DNA from: JBELHO01 sp042091375
Lineage (GTDB): Bacteria; Pseudomonadota; Gammaproteobacteria; Enterobacterales; Alteromonadaceae
Assembly: GCA_042091375.1 (NCBI GenBank)
Contig: JBELHO010000038.1
Coordinates: 1-31,938, forward strand
Reading direction: 5' to 3'
DNA: 31,938 nucleotides
Shown: positions 15,752-24,227 of the stretch, piece after piece
How positions within the stretch are numbered: the stretch's first letter is position 1
How the letters are laid out: the number at the start of each line of letters is the position of its first letter
Made by a program: the position numbers and the translations under genes
Notes under the pieces: model-generated
The model's input: only the letters and a program-made list of their open reading frames with translations
Database searches by the model: none
Told to the model about the DNA's origin: nothing

Positions 15752-17005
15752 ATGACCCAATCAACCATAGAAAATGAACCCGAAATAACTAGTAAAGTAA
15801 AATCCAGTCTACCCGCCTACTTTGGCGAATTCGGCGGTATGTTTGTCGGTGAGTTACTCGTGCCGGCGCTAGAACAATTAGAGCAAGCATTTATTGCTTC
15901 TAAACAGGATCAATCATTTTTAACTGAGTTTGAACAATTATTGACCCATTATGCTGGCCGCCCCACACCGTTGACTTTGACTCGAAATTTATCGACTAAT
16001 CCGTTGGCAAAAATTTATTTAAAACGCGAAGATTTATTACATGGCGGAGCTCATAAAACCAACCAAGTGTTAGGACAGGCATTATTGGCTAAACGCATGG
16101 GCAAAACTGAAATCATTGCCGAAACCGGCGCTGGACAACACGGAGTTGCTACCGCAATAGCCTGTTCATTACTGGGTTTAAAATGTCGTATATACATGGG
16201 TGCCGTTGATTGTGAACGCCAACAACCTAATGTTTTTCGGATGACCTTAATGGGTGCTAAAGTCATTCCGGTAACCGCTGGCAGTGGCACCTTAAAAGAT
16301 GCAGTTAACGAGGCTTTGCGCGATTGGTCTGCTAATTATGACAACGCCCATTATTTATTGGGTACTGCCGCTGGCCCACACCCTTTTCCTACTATTGTTA
16401 GAGATTTTCAAAAAATGATCGGCGAGGAAGCCAAACAACAGATCCTCAAACAAGAAGGTAAATTACCCGATTATGTTGTCGCTTGTGTAGGTGGTGGCTC
16501 TAATGCTATTGGTATGTTTCATGATTTCATTGCCGAGCCAGATGTGCAATTAATCGGTGTAGAAGCAGGAGGTAAAGGTGTCGATACTTGTCAACACGGC
16601 GCAACCTTAGTCGCAGGTAGCAAAGGGATGCTGCACGGTAATTACACCTATATTATGCAAAATAGCGATGGCCAAATTGAAGAATCATATTCAGTATCGG
16701 CTGGCTTAGATTACCCTGCCGTAGGTCCACAACACGCCTATTTAAAAGACACGGGGCGCGCCCAATATGTCGCCATTAACGACGATGAAGCACTGCAGGC
16801 TTTTCAAACCTTAGCGAAATGTGAAGGTATAATTCCCGCCCTAGAACCATCGCATGCATTAGCTCATGTATTAAAAATGGCTGAACAAGTCACGGAAGAA
16901 ACTATATTTTTACTTAATTTGTCAGGTCGAGGCGATAAAGATTTAGCCCATGTACACAGCGTTATGCACCCACCGACAAACGATACTGATGGGGATCAAC
17001 ATTGA
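15752..17005 (+). CDS. trpB: Tryptophan synthase beta chain
   Basis: PLP enzyme that condenses indole with serine to give tryptophan, working in a TrpA2B2 complex. The 417-residue protein shows YFGEFGGMFVGELLVPALEQLE, the PLP-lysine block REDLLHGGAHKTNQVLG (Lys102), AETGAGQHG, CVGGGSNAIGMF and the C-terminal LSGRGDKDL. I chose ATG 15752 (MTQSTIENEPE); an in-frame TTG at 15728 would overlap trpCF. A short polar N-terminal extension of about 15 residues precedes the conserved part compared with E. coli. The stop overlaps trpA by one base (TGATG). Confidence 0.97.
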   Translation: MTQSTIENEPEITSKVKSSLPAYFGEFGGMFVGELLVPALEQLEQAFIASKQDQSFLTEFEQLLTHYAGRPTPLTLTRNLSTNPLAKIYLKREDLLHGGAHKTNQVLGQALLAKRMGKTEIIAETGAGQHGVATAIACSLLGLKCRIYMGAVDCERQQPNVFRMTLMGAKVIPVTAGSGTLKDAVNEALRDWSANYDNAHYLLGTAAGPHPFPTIVRDFQKMIGEEAKQQILKQEGKLPDYVVACVGGGSNAIGMFHDFIAEPDVQLIGVEAGGKGVDTCQHGATLVAGSKGMLHGNYTYIMQNSDGQIEESYSVSAGLDYPAVGPQHAYLKDTGRAQYVAINDDEALQAFQTLAKCEGIIPALEPSHALAHVLKMAEQVTEETIFLLNLSGRGDKDLAHVHSVMHPPTNDTDGDQH

Positions 17006-17898
17006 TGAATATACAATCGACAGACAAACAGTTGCATGTCAACTCCACTAGTGAGACCTCATTGCAGACAGGACACAGATATAACCGGTGTTTTAGTGAC
17101 CTCGCTGAGAAAAATGAAGGCGCTTTTATTCCTTTTGTCACCATAGGCGATCCCGATGCCGAACAATCATTGGCGATCATTAAGGCCTTAATTGATAGCG
17201 GTGCTGATGCACTGGAACTCGGTATACCTTTTTCCGATCCAAGCGCTGATGGTGTCACTATCCAAAAAGCGGTGTTGCGCGCCTTAGAAGCAAAAGTTAA
17301 TACCCAAACCTGTATTGATATTTTAACTAAGGTTCGCGCATATGCCGCAGATATTCCCATTGGCTTATTACTTTACGGCAACTTGGTATTTGCTCGCGGC
17401 ATAGATAACTTTTATCGCGACATGAGTCAAGCAGGTGTCGACTCTGTGCTGATCGCCGATTTACCTATCCGCGAAAGTGCGCCATTTAGGGCTGCGGCAT
17501 TAAAACACGGCATTGCCCCGATTTTTATTGCTCCGCCTAATGCCAGCGATGACAATTTAAAGCAGGTAGCCTCTTATAGTAAAGGCTACACCTATGTGTT
17601 AAGTCGAGCTGGGGTAACCGGAGTAGATACTGCCAGCCAAACAATGAATAACGAACAGAACTCGGCAAAACTACTACTTGACAAACTGGCGACATATCAC
17701 GCTGCACCGGCAGTGATCGGCTTTGGCATTGCTAGCCCACAACAAGTAAAAGAGGCTTTAGCCGCTGGCTCTGCTGGAGCTATTAGTGGTTCGGCAGTAG
17801 TTAAAATTATTGAAAATAACTTGCAGGATCACTCAGCGATGTTAGTTCAACTTAGGGATTTTGTGCAAACCATGAAAGCGGCGACACGCCACTGCTAA
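17005..17898 (+). CDS. trpA: Tryptophan synthase alpha chain
   Basis: Cleaves indole-3-glycerol phosphate to indole and glyceraldehyde 3-phosphate and channels indole to TrpB. The 297-residue protein has the catalytic block ALELGIPFSDPSADGVTIQ, where Glu71 and Asp82 correspond to the known Glu/Asp pair, then PIGLLLYGNLVF, VLIADLPIRES, GYTYVLSRAGVTG and IGFGIASPQQV, followed by AISGSAVVKII. The N-terminus is about 20 residues longer than in E. coli, polar and without a recognisable signal. The ATG at 17005 overlaps the trpB stop, a sign of coupling. It is the last gene of the operon. Confidence 0.96.
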   Translation: MNIQSTDKQLHVNSTSETSLQTGHRYNRCFSDLAEKNEGAFIPFVTIGDPDAEQSLAIIKALIDSGADALELGIPFSDPSADGVTIQKAVLRALEAKVNTQTCIDILTKVRAYAADIPIGLLLYGNLVFARGIDNFYRDMSQAGVDSVLIADLPIRESAPFRAAALKHGIAPIFIAPPNASDDNLKQVASYSKGYTYVLSRAGVTGVDTASQTMNNEQNSAKLLLDKLATYHAAPAVIGFGIASPQQVKEALAAGSAGAISGSAVVKIIENNLQDHSAMLVQLRDFVQTMKAATRHC

Positions 17899-17909
17899 CC
17901 AAAACTGAA

Positions 17910-17938
17910 AACGCCTCAGCTGCAAGCAGTGAGGCGTT
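17910..17938. terminator. Bidirectional terminator between trpA and glnS
   Basis: A 9-bp perfect stem, AACGCCTCA (17910-17918) with TGAGGCGTT (17930-17938). On the plus strand it is followed by GTATTTTCTG; on the minus strand by TTCAGTTTTGG, both moderately T-rich. The placement between the convergent stops of trpA and glnS suggests it serves both. Confidence 0.8.
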
Positions 17939-17964
17939 GTATTTTCTGAAAACTAGCTATTGGG

Positions 17965-19647
17965 CTACTGAGCTATTTTAGCCCATGTGTCGCGCAAACC
18001 AACGGTGCGATTAAAAATTAATTTGCCCTGTGTAGCCTGTTCAACTGGGATCTGGTTGTCTAAACAAAAATAGCCTTGTCGCTCAAACTGAAAAGCTTGC
18101 TCTGGTTTGGCGGCTGCCAAAGAAGGCTCTACTTTAGCGTCATCTATGGTTATCAACGAGTCAGGATTTATTACACTGTGAAAGTCTGCCGATGCCGCTG
18201 GATTGGCAACGGTAAACAAGCGATCATATAACCTCACTTCTGCGTCTAACGCTTGTTCAGCACTGACCCAGTGAATAACGCCTTTCGGCTTAGTACCATC
18301 GCTGGGATTTTTACCTAAAGTATCCTCGAGGTAACGACAATAAACCGCAGTAATATTACCTTCGGCATCTTTGTCACACCGGGTAGCCGTGATCACATAA
18401 GCGCCGCGCAAGCGAACCGCTTTGTCTAAGACTAAACGCTTGTATTTCTTATTGGCTTCCTCTCTAAAGTCCTCAGCCTCAATATACAGCTCTGCTGAAA
18501 AAGGCACTTTGCGAGCACCATATGATTCATCGCTCGGGTGGTTTTTAATATCGAGTTGTTCAACTTGATTTTCAGGATAATTCTCTATGATCAACTTCAA
18601 TGGTTTGAGCACTGCCATTGCACGCGGCGCATTGTCATTTAAATCTTCTCTGATGCACGCTTCAAGCACACTCATTTCAACGGTATTATCCATTTTTGTA
18701 ACACCAATACGCTTAGCAAACTCACGGATCGATGCCGGCGTGTAGCCGCGTCGTCTAAAAGCAGCAATGGTGGGCATGCGCGGATCATCCCAACCAGTAA
18801 CCAAGTTTTCTTCAACTAAGGTGTGTAACTTGCGCTTACTCATTACCGTATATTCAAGGTTGAGACGAGAAAATTCATATTGATGAGGTACTGCGCTAAT
18901 AGAAACATTAGCTAGCACCCAATCATACAAGCGACGATTGTCTTGAAACTCTAAAGTACACAACGAATGGGTAATACCTTCAATCGCATCAGATAAACAA
19001 TGGGTAAAATCATACATAGGGTATATGCACCAAGCATCACCTGTTTGGTGATGATGAGCAAATTTCACTCGATAGATAATAGGATCGCGCATACACATAA
19101 AACTCGATGACATATCTATCTTCGCGCGTAATGAGCACTCACCTTCTTTGAATTCTCCGGCCTTCATTTTTGCAAACAAGGATAAGTTTTCTGCAACCGA
19201 AGTATCGCGATAAGGACTGTTTTTACCCGGCTGTTTTAGAGTGCCGCGATATTCTCTGGTTTGCTCACCATCGAGAAAACAAACATAAGCAAGCCCCTTT
19301 TCAATTAATTCAACGGCAAAACCATGCAATCTATCGAAATAGTCAGAAGAGTAGTGAATATCACCCGCCCAGTTAAACCCCAACCATTTAACATCTTCTT
19401 GAATGGAGTTAACGTAATCAATGTCTTCTTTTTCTGGATTAGTGTCATCAAAACGCAAATTACACAGGCCCTGATAGTCCTGCGCTATACCAAAATTCAA
19501 GCAGATAGATTTAGCGTGGCCAATGTGTAAGAAACCGTTTGGCTCTGGTGGAAAGCGAGTCTGCACACTTGAGTGCTTACCATTTGCAAGATCGGTATCA
19601 ATAATTTGACGAATAAAATTTGTAGGACGGTTAACAACTTCCGACAT
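17965..19647 (-). CDS. glnS: Glutaminyl-tRNA synthetase
   Basis: Class I aminoacyl-tRNA synthetase charging tRNA-Gln in the cytoplasm. The 560-residue length matches the family. The HIGH motif is present in PPEPNGFLHIGHAKS (residues 41-44), the KMSKS-equivalent is VMSKRKL near residue 270, and the DDTNPEKE and PMYDFTHCLSDAIEGITHSLCTLEF blocks are as expected for GlnRS and distinguish it from GluRS. The C-terminal half carries the anticodon-binding beta-barrels. The start ATG has a GGGGTTTCTTGG-type purine-rich leader. It is convergent with the trp operon. Confidence 0.97.
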   Translation of the reverse strand: MSEVVNRPTNFIRQIIDTDLANGKHSSVQTRFPPEPNGFLHIGHAKSICLNFGIAQDYQGLCNLRFDDTNPEKEDIDYVNSIQEDVKWLGFNWAGDIHYSSDYFDRLHGFAVELIEKGLAYVCFLDGEQTREYRGTLKQPGKNSPYRDTSVAENLSLFAKMKAGEFKEGECSLRAKIDMSSSFMCMRDPIIYRVKFAHHHQTGDAWCIYPMYDFTHCLSDAIEGITHSLCTLEFQDNRRLYDWVLANVSISAVPHQYEFSRLNLEYTVMSKRKLHTLVEENLVTGWDDPRMPTIAAFRRRGYTPASIREFAKRIGVTKMDNTVEMSVLEACIREDLNDNAPRAMAVLKPLKLIIENYPENQVEQLDIKNHPSDESYGARKVPFSAELYIEAEDFREEANKKYKRLVLDKAVRLRGAYVITATRCDKDAEGNITAVYCRYLEDTLGKNPSDGTKPKGVIHWVSAEQALDAEVRLYDRLFTVANPAASADFHSVINPDSLITIDDAKVEPSLAAAKPEQAFQFERQGYFCLDNQIPVEQATQGKLIFNRTVGLRDTWAKIAQ

Positions 19648-20009
19648 CCAAGAAACCCCTAAAAAGTAAAATGATATGTATTGTAAAACCCTGAGGTTTT
19701 AACATTATTGCGATTATTATAACAAGTGTTGCGATGAGGGAATAGCGACGTTGTGGATTATTTTACAGCAAGTAATTATATTGATGGGGCTTGCTATATG
19801 TAAGATATAATTACCCACTATTTAGGGGGTATTTTTGCAGGTTATTATTGCAGATCATTATTGCAAGTTCTGGCAACAGAAAGTTATCAGTTGTTTATGC
19901 AAGGGAGTCCCTGTTTCAAGGTAGACCTGTGTGTTGATTCTATCGCCGACACAAACACAACAAACCAGTAAAAAGGCTGATCGAATGTGGGACTGAACCT
20001 AACCTAGCA
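19648..20009. other. Intergenic region upstream of glnS
   Basis: A 362-base stretch holding the glnS control region. On the minus strand a TATAAT -10 (19716-19721) lies about 70 bases before the start codon, although its -35 is poor. The inferred leader RNA contains a 7-bp hairpin TAAAACC-CTGA-GGTTTTA (19684-19701 in plus coordinates) without a T-run. The rest has short repeats such as ATTATTGCA (twice near 19845-19865) and no gene that I can support. No terminator was seen for the anchor-protein gene that stops at 20010. Confidence 0.5.
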
Positions 20010-20537
20010 CTATTGCTTTAAGCCAAGCAGACGATAGTTACCTTGGGTTGTCAAAGTGACTTCAATATCATTATCAGTGCTGTTTTTCCAATACCAACCG
20101 TGAACACCTGCAAATGGCGTGGTAAATTGCCCATTGACCTGTTGTACATTAGCTATGGTATAACTCTCGTAATATCCAGTGTTATCTCCTGCTGGCTCAC
20201 CGTGTAAATCAACGTATAATAAAGCGCCGTTAGTGTGCCATTGATAAGTCATTTTTTGATGTTTAGCTAAATAAAACTTATATTCAATACCACTTTGTGC
20301 AGGTACGATAAGATTGACCTTATCTTCACTTGACTCGATCGCTGGCGATGTGGGAACTTGCGGTTGTGCTAATACGGTGAGGCCTATTTTTTCGCCTAAG
20401 CCAGTTATATCGATATTGTATTCTGCAGGCAAAATAAACAACACCAGTGTGATCACAGCAATAATAATTGCTAAAAAAGTGCACTTGAGCAGGCTACTTC
20501 GAGTCGTCACAACTCGCTTATCATTTAAACTATTCAT
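20010..20537 (-). CDS. Transmembrane anchor protein (HupE partner)
   Basis: A 175-residue protein with one N-terminal membrane helix (about residues 20-37, CTFLAIIIAVITLVLFIL), then LPAEYNIDITGLGEKIGLT and a periplasmic beta-rich domain ending in FAGVHGWYWKNSTDNDIEVTLTTQGNYRLLGLKQ. As I recall, proteins with this LPAEY-x-ID-x-TG-x-G signature occur beside HupE/UreJ-type transporters in marine gammaproteobacteria, where they are named only 'transmembrane anchor protein'. The function is unknown. It follows the HupE gene by 65 to 66 bases on the same strand, so co-transcription is likely. Confidence 0.75.
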   Translation of the reverse strand: MNSLNDKRVVTTRSSLLKCTFLAIIIAVITLVLFILPAEYNIDITGLGEKIGLTVLAQPQVPTSPAIESSEDKVNLIVPAQSGIEYKFYLAKHQKMTYQWHTNGALLYVDLHGEPAGDNTGYYESYTIANVQQVNGQFTTPFAGVHGWYWKNSTDNDIEVTLTTQGNYRLLGLKQ

Positions 20538-20602
20538 TAACTGTCTCTATAATAACAAAATTCAACACTGACTAATAAAGTAGTCACACAGAAATACACA
20601 AG

Positions 20603-21295
20603 TTAATTGATCACTGATCCGGTTAGCTGAAACCCTATCAACATAAAACCACAGCTCATTAACAACGTATTCAAAGCAAGGCTAAATTTATCAAAGCCGC
20701 GATATTGTCTGAGTATATTAATGAGCAATAACAATAAACCTAAGGCCAAAAACTGACCTATCTCAACGCCGAGATTAAAGGCGAGTAAATTGGCTAGTAA
20801 GCCGTCGGCATTTAATTGAAATTCTTGTAATTTAGTGGCTAGCCCTAGACCGTGAAATAAACCAAATACAAACACCGCTATTTTAGGTTCGGGAGTAAAA
20901 CCTAAACAGTATTTAAAACCCGATAAATTATCAAAACCTTTATAAACCACCGATAAACCTATGATCGCATCTATCACATAGGCATTAACTTGAATTTGGC
21001 TTAACACCCCCAGTAACAAGGTAATGCTATGGCCTAAGGTAAACAAGCTGACATACAATAGAATGTCGCGGGTCTTGCGCAACAAAAAGATAACACCGAA
21101 CAAAAATAATAAATGATCATAACCAGTAAGCATATGATCAGCGCCAATATATAAAAAGGCAACCAGATGTATGCCTGTCACATTGATTAAAAACTGCTTG
21201 GTATCTTGATCGACAGTGTGTGCCACTGCCGAGAACGATAGCATGGTGATCAGGCATATCAAGATGACATAAAGCAGGTCACATCTTGGTATCAT
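20603..21295 (-). CDS. HupE/UreJ-family metal (nickel) transporter
   Basis: A multi-pass membrane protein of the HupE/UreJ family; members that have been studied import nickel or cobalt for hydrogenase or urease. Conserved segments are IGADHMLTGYDHLLFLFGVIF, LFTLGHSITLLLGV and VFVFGLFHGLGLATKLQEF, with His/Asp residues inside helices as expected for metal passage. I chose ATG 21295 because it gives a typical signal peptide (MIPRCDLLYVILICLITMLS, ending ...VAH). A start at 21388 would add 31 polar residues before it; neither has a clear ribosome-binding site. No urease or hydrogenase gene is in the window, so a link to the nickel superoxide dismutase 2.6 kb away is attractive but unproven. Confidence 0.85.
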   Translation of the reverse strand: MIPRCDLLYVILICLITMLSFSAVAHTVDQDTKQFLINVTGIHLVAFLYIGADHMLTGYDHLLFLFGVIFLLRKTRDILLYVSLFTLGHSITLLLGVLSQIQVNAYVIDAIIGLSVVYKGFDNLSGFKYCLGFTPEPKIAVFVFGLFHGLGLATKLQEFQLNADGLLANLLAFNLGVEIGQFLALGLLLLLINILRQYRGFDKFSLALNTLLMSCGFMLIGFQLTGSVIN

Positions 21296-21578
21296 TGATT
21301 GAGCTATCTGCCGTGTAGGGTTATTTTGACCACAATGGGTTTCACTCTGATCGTTTATAATGTTATTTTTATTGATATCTAGCCCCATGGATAAGCCATA
21401 GTGATTTTACGCCTACATTAATTGATTAGTATGTGTTTTTTCCACTTTACTGTTGGTCACATCCTTTTTGACTTAGTTTAATGAAGCCAACAAATCGATA
21501 AACTCTTATCAATGCCGCAAATAAACAATGCAAACTTGATAAGCTATTTAACTAAAACAAATCAATACGCCCAGTTGC

Positions 21579-22808
21579 TCAATGAGAGTTTTGTTGTTTA
21601 ATAAAAGGCTGTATCTTTGCATAGGTCATACTGCGCCATAACCATTCAAACGGACCAAACTGAAAACGATCCATCCACCAAGTCGAAAAGAGCAGTTGCC
21701 AAAACCAAATAGCAAGAACAATAATAAATTGTAGCCAACGATCTGTCGAGCCAAATAAACCAAGTCCCCAGCCATAAAAAATAAAACCACAGAGTATACT
21801 TTGCATTAAATAATTAGTTAACGCCATGCGACCAACATTGGCAAAAGCGCTATTTAGCCACTTTGCCGAATTAGCTCGTGAAAAGACAATAAGCAAGCAC
21901 AAGTAACCGTAAGCCATTAAAAGGCTGCCCCAATAATTGTAATGTATACCAATAAACATAGCTTCAAGACCCCAATTTACCGCAAAGTTGTAATCGATAC
22001 CTAAAACAATGATAAACACAGCCGCGAGCACAGCAAAAACACCGTGTAAGATCAGGGTTTTACTGGTGTATTTTGCACTAAAAAAATCAAGTTTGAACAA
22101 CGCCATACCGATCAACATTAACCCCATTATTCGCGGCATGTAAAAAACAATACTCTGTTGCATTTCTATGGCCATACGATAGCGTTGGCTGGCTTGTTCA
22201 AGCCACGAGCCTAAATTAGCTGTTTGCTCTTTAGCGATCAACTCGGCTGTTGGCGACCAAATAGCTTTGACTTCATTTAAATCTTCCACTTGCCAATGGG
22301 GTATTTTCATACCAATCAACAACATGATTAATGAACAAGCGATAAGCAGAAAAAAAGCAAGTACCAAGAGGTACTTTATCGATTTATTTCGCGCAGCAAA
22401 TACTAGGGTTCCTGATACTGCATAGGCAAATAATATGTCGCCAAACCACAAAAAATAGGCGTGTAACAAACCAAATAAACCCAAAAAACACATTCGCTTG
22501 TAATGAATGGCATTGGATTTACCTTGTGTACTGGCTATATTATCGGCCATTAACGCTAAGCCAACGCCAAATAACACAGAAAAGATAGCCATAAATTTTT
22601 GATCGGCAAAAAGGTGACAAAGATAATAAACCCAATAATTTATCCCGGTTAAATCACCATAGCTAGTAGGGTTACTATACGCAGAAAAGATCATGGCAAA
22701 CGCCTGAATATTCATTAACAGAATACCCAGCACAGCAACGCCTCGAATGATGTCAAGGTTAACGAGTCGTTGATTTTGGATGGTGGGCTTGGCTATCTCA
22801 GTATCCAT
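21579..22808 (-). CDS. DUF418 family membrane protein
   Basis: A 409-residue integral membrane protein of the YeiB/DUF418 type. The N-terminal signature LVNLDIIRGVAVLGILLMNIQAFAM and the C-terminal block (NVGRMALTNYLMQSILCGFIFYGWGLGLFG, then IWFWQLLFSTWWMDRFQFGPFEWLWRSMTY) are both typical. Around eight to ten hydrophobic segments are visible. The biochemical function is not established; some relatives are thought to be transporters or acyltransferase-like proteins. It is monocistronic in appearance: about 280 bases from the HupE start and about 200 from the next gene. An inverted repeat CTTATCAA/TTGATAAG (21505-21512 and 21536-21543) lies downstream. Confidence 0.88.
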   Translation of the reverse strand: MDTEIAKPTIQNQRLVNLDIIRGVAVLGILLMNIQAFAMIFSAYSNPTSYGDLTGINYWVYYLCHLFADQKFMAIFSVLFGVGLALMADNIASTQGKSNAIHYKRMCFLGLFGLLHAYFLWFGDILFAYAVSGTLVFAARNKSIKYLLVLAFFLLIACSLIMLLIGMKIPHWQVEDLNEVKAIWSPTAELIAKEQTANLGSWLEQASQRYRMAIEMQQSIVFYMPRIMGLMLIGMALFKLDFFSAKYTSKTLILHGVFAVLAAVFIIVLGIDYNFAVNWGLEAMFIGIHYNYWGSLLMAYGYLCLLIVFSRANSAKWLNSAFANVGRMALTNYLMQSILCGFIFYGWGLGLFGSTDRWLQFIIVLAIWFWQLLFSTWWMDRFQFGPFEWLWRSMTYAKIQPFIKQQNSH

Positions 22809-23004
22809 TATTGTCCTTATTTAATGTCACAGCACCAGCTGAAATTTAACCAATGGTAATAGATTGTTGTTAAGTTGATATATTTTGATTGCAGTTAATA
22901 TGATTAATGTAAGAAGGTAATTTGAAACTGATCATAAAAAAATATATCACTGATATTTTGTGGAAATTTAAAAGAGTCAATACTGATTACTAAATACTAA
23001 TAGG

Positions 23005-23376
23005 CTATTTGTCGTGAATGTATTGCCAGGCTTGCTCAATGCAATTAAATGCTTTTATTTTTAATCCTGTACGCTCAATGAATTGGTTAAGTAATGTCAT
23101 TTGTACTTGATTAAAACACGCGATGACTATTTCATCACAACCGTGTTCAAGGGACCATAGATAGGATCCAGCAATAACTTTCATCACTTCTGGACTGCCC
23201 AGAGTGTCATCATCTAAGCTGTCTAGACGCAACCACTTAGCAAAATTTTGTTGGGCGATTTGAGTGTTAATTTCGGCAGAAGCAACTAAGATCCCTTCAA
23301 TATTAAAAGGCCCAAAAGTTTTCGTAAACAAAACCTTTCCTCGCCACTCAAGTTCAACAAAACCATGTGGTTTCAT
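23005..23376 (-). CDS. Small hypothetical protein (STAS/SpoIIAA-like feel)
   Basis: I do not recognise this 123-residue protein by name. It has no signal peptide or membrane segment. The pattern of a short N-terminal beta-strand region (GFVELEWRGKVLFTKTFGPFN), a helix, and alternating strands and helices (CDEIVIACFNQVQMTLLNQFIERTGLKIKAFNCIEQAWQYI) resembles small cytoplasmic STAS/SpoIIAA-like proteins; that is inference from pattern only. The start ATG has a good ribosome-binding site (CAGGGGTTGG) and a perfect TATAAT 23 bases upstream. It is probably a single-gene transcript. Confidence 0.6.
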   Translation of the reverse strand: MKPHGFVELEWRGKVLFTKTFGPFNIEGILVASAEINTQIAQQNFAKWLRLDSLDDDTLGSPEVMKVIAGSYLWSLEHGCDEIVIACFNQVQMTLLNQFIERTGLKIKAFNCIEQAWQYIHDK

Positions 23377-23921
23377 AAATCCAACCCCTGTGATAACAAT
23401 TATAGTTGATCAGCATATAAGCAGATAACGAAATTAAAACTCCGTTTTTTCTTAATAGTAATATATCACTTATCAACAACAATTTGACATAGTATTAGTT
23501 GATAATAACATGAAAAAGTCAAAACAAAACAAAAAAGTAAATAAAGAATCAAATAAAGGTTAATAAAAAGATATTTTATAAATAATCAAAATCAATGTCC
23601 AAGTCGGTAAATGTCGCTATGCTGGGCCAATATTCATCATGTGTTTCCGAACTTATCAGTAATGCTAATAGATTGCCTTAAATAAGGCGAGTGCTACTCA
23701 TCTCAAAAAAATAGTAAACTGAAACAAAGGCATATAGTCAGTTAACTGCCCTAACCTGTTCCATTGGGTAACAATTAACAATACACAAGGATCCAGTTTT
23801 GCATGGTATTATTTGCCCAGTATTAAATATCAATTAAAGGAGAGAAAGCTGTTGTGGGTATGCAAACAATTGCACTGTTAGATTAGTAAAAGTAGAGGAA
23901 ATAATAAGTCTATAAACAATA
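23377..23921. other. AT-rich intergenic region, no clear gene
   Basis: A 545-base stretch between the small hypothetical gene and sodX. It holds a TATAAT (minus strand, 23399-23404) for the hypothetical gene; an 8-bp inverted repeat TTATCAAC/GTTGATAA (23470-23477, 23498-23505) bracketing a perfect TTGACA on the plus strand; a 17-codon Lys/Asn-rich plus-strand frame (23510-23563); a GCCTTA-AA-TAAGGC palindrome (23675-23688); and an isolated ribosome-binding site followed by a 10-codon frame (23836-23886). None is convincing as a gene, and no terminator is seen after sodX. Confidence 0.55.
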
Positions 23922-24224
23922 TTAACGCTTGTGTTTGGTAAACACAGCAATCACTATACCTATGACTTGTTCCTGATCAACTGGCCCTATTTGTTCAACA
24001 GAGACACTTTTATTATTTTCGCCCTTTAACCAAATAAAACCATGGTGATCAACTAAGGCAACTTTTTTGACAATAAGCCCATAACTTTTATGAGCTATTA
24101 GTAGCTTTTTACCTTCGCCAATAAAAAATTTTGTTAACCAACGTTGAGTAAGAACATAACTTTGGTTTGGAATGAATGGCGACATACTCTCACCATTCAC
24201 TTTAAAAATTGAAAAGCCTAACAT
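23922..24224 (-). CDS. sodX: Nickel-type superoxide dismutase maturation protease
   Basis: A small S24/S26-family signal-peptidase-like protease (100 residues) that is expected to remove the propeptide of SodN so that its His1 can bind nickel. The catalytic Ser is in VNGESMSPFIP (Ser13), and the general-base Lys in GLIVKKVALV (Lys53 or Lys54). The later WLKGENNKSVS is the usual GDN/GEN-S segment. It starts 3 bases after the sodN stop, the normal sodN-sodX arrangement. It lacks the long membrane segment of leader peptidases, consistent with a cytoplasmic protease. The identity is firm because of the pairing. Confidence 0.9.
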   Translation of the reverse strand: MLGFSIFKVNGESMSPFIPNQSYVLTQRWLTKFFIGEGKKLLIAHKSYGLIVKKVALVDHHGFIWLKGENNKSVSVEQIGPVDQEQVIGIVIAVFTKHKR

Positions 24225-24227
24225 TGA

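Noticed and set aside
21505..21543. Inverted repeat CTTATCAA/TTGATAAG as a terminator of the DUF418 gene
   Set aside because: The 23-base loop and the lack of a T-run make intrinsic termination unlikely; it is kept only as a remark.
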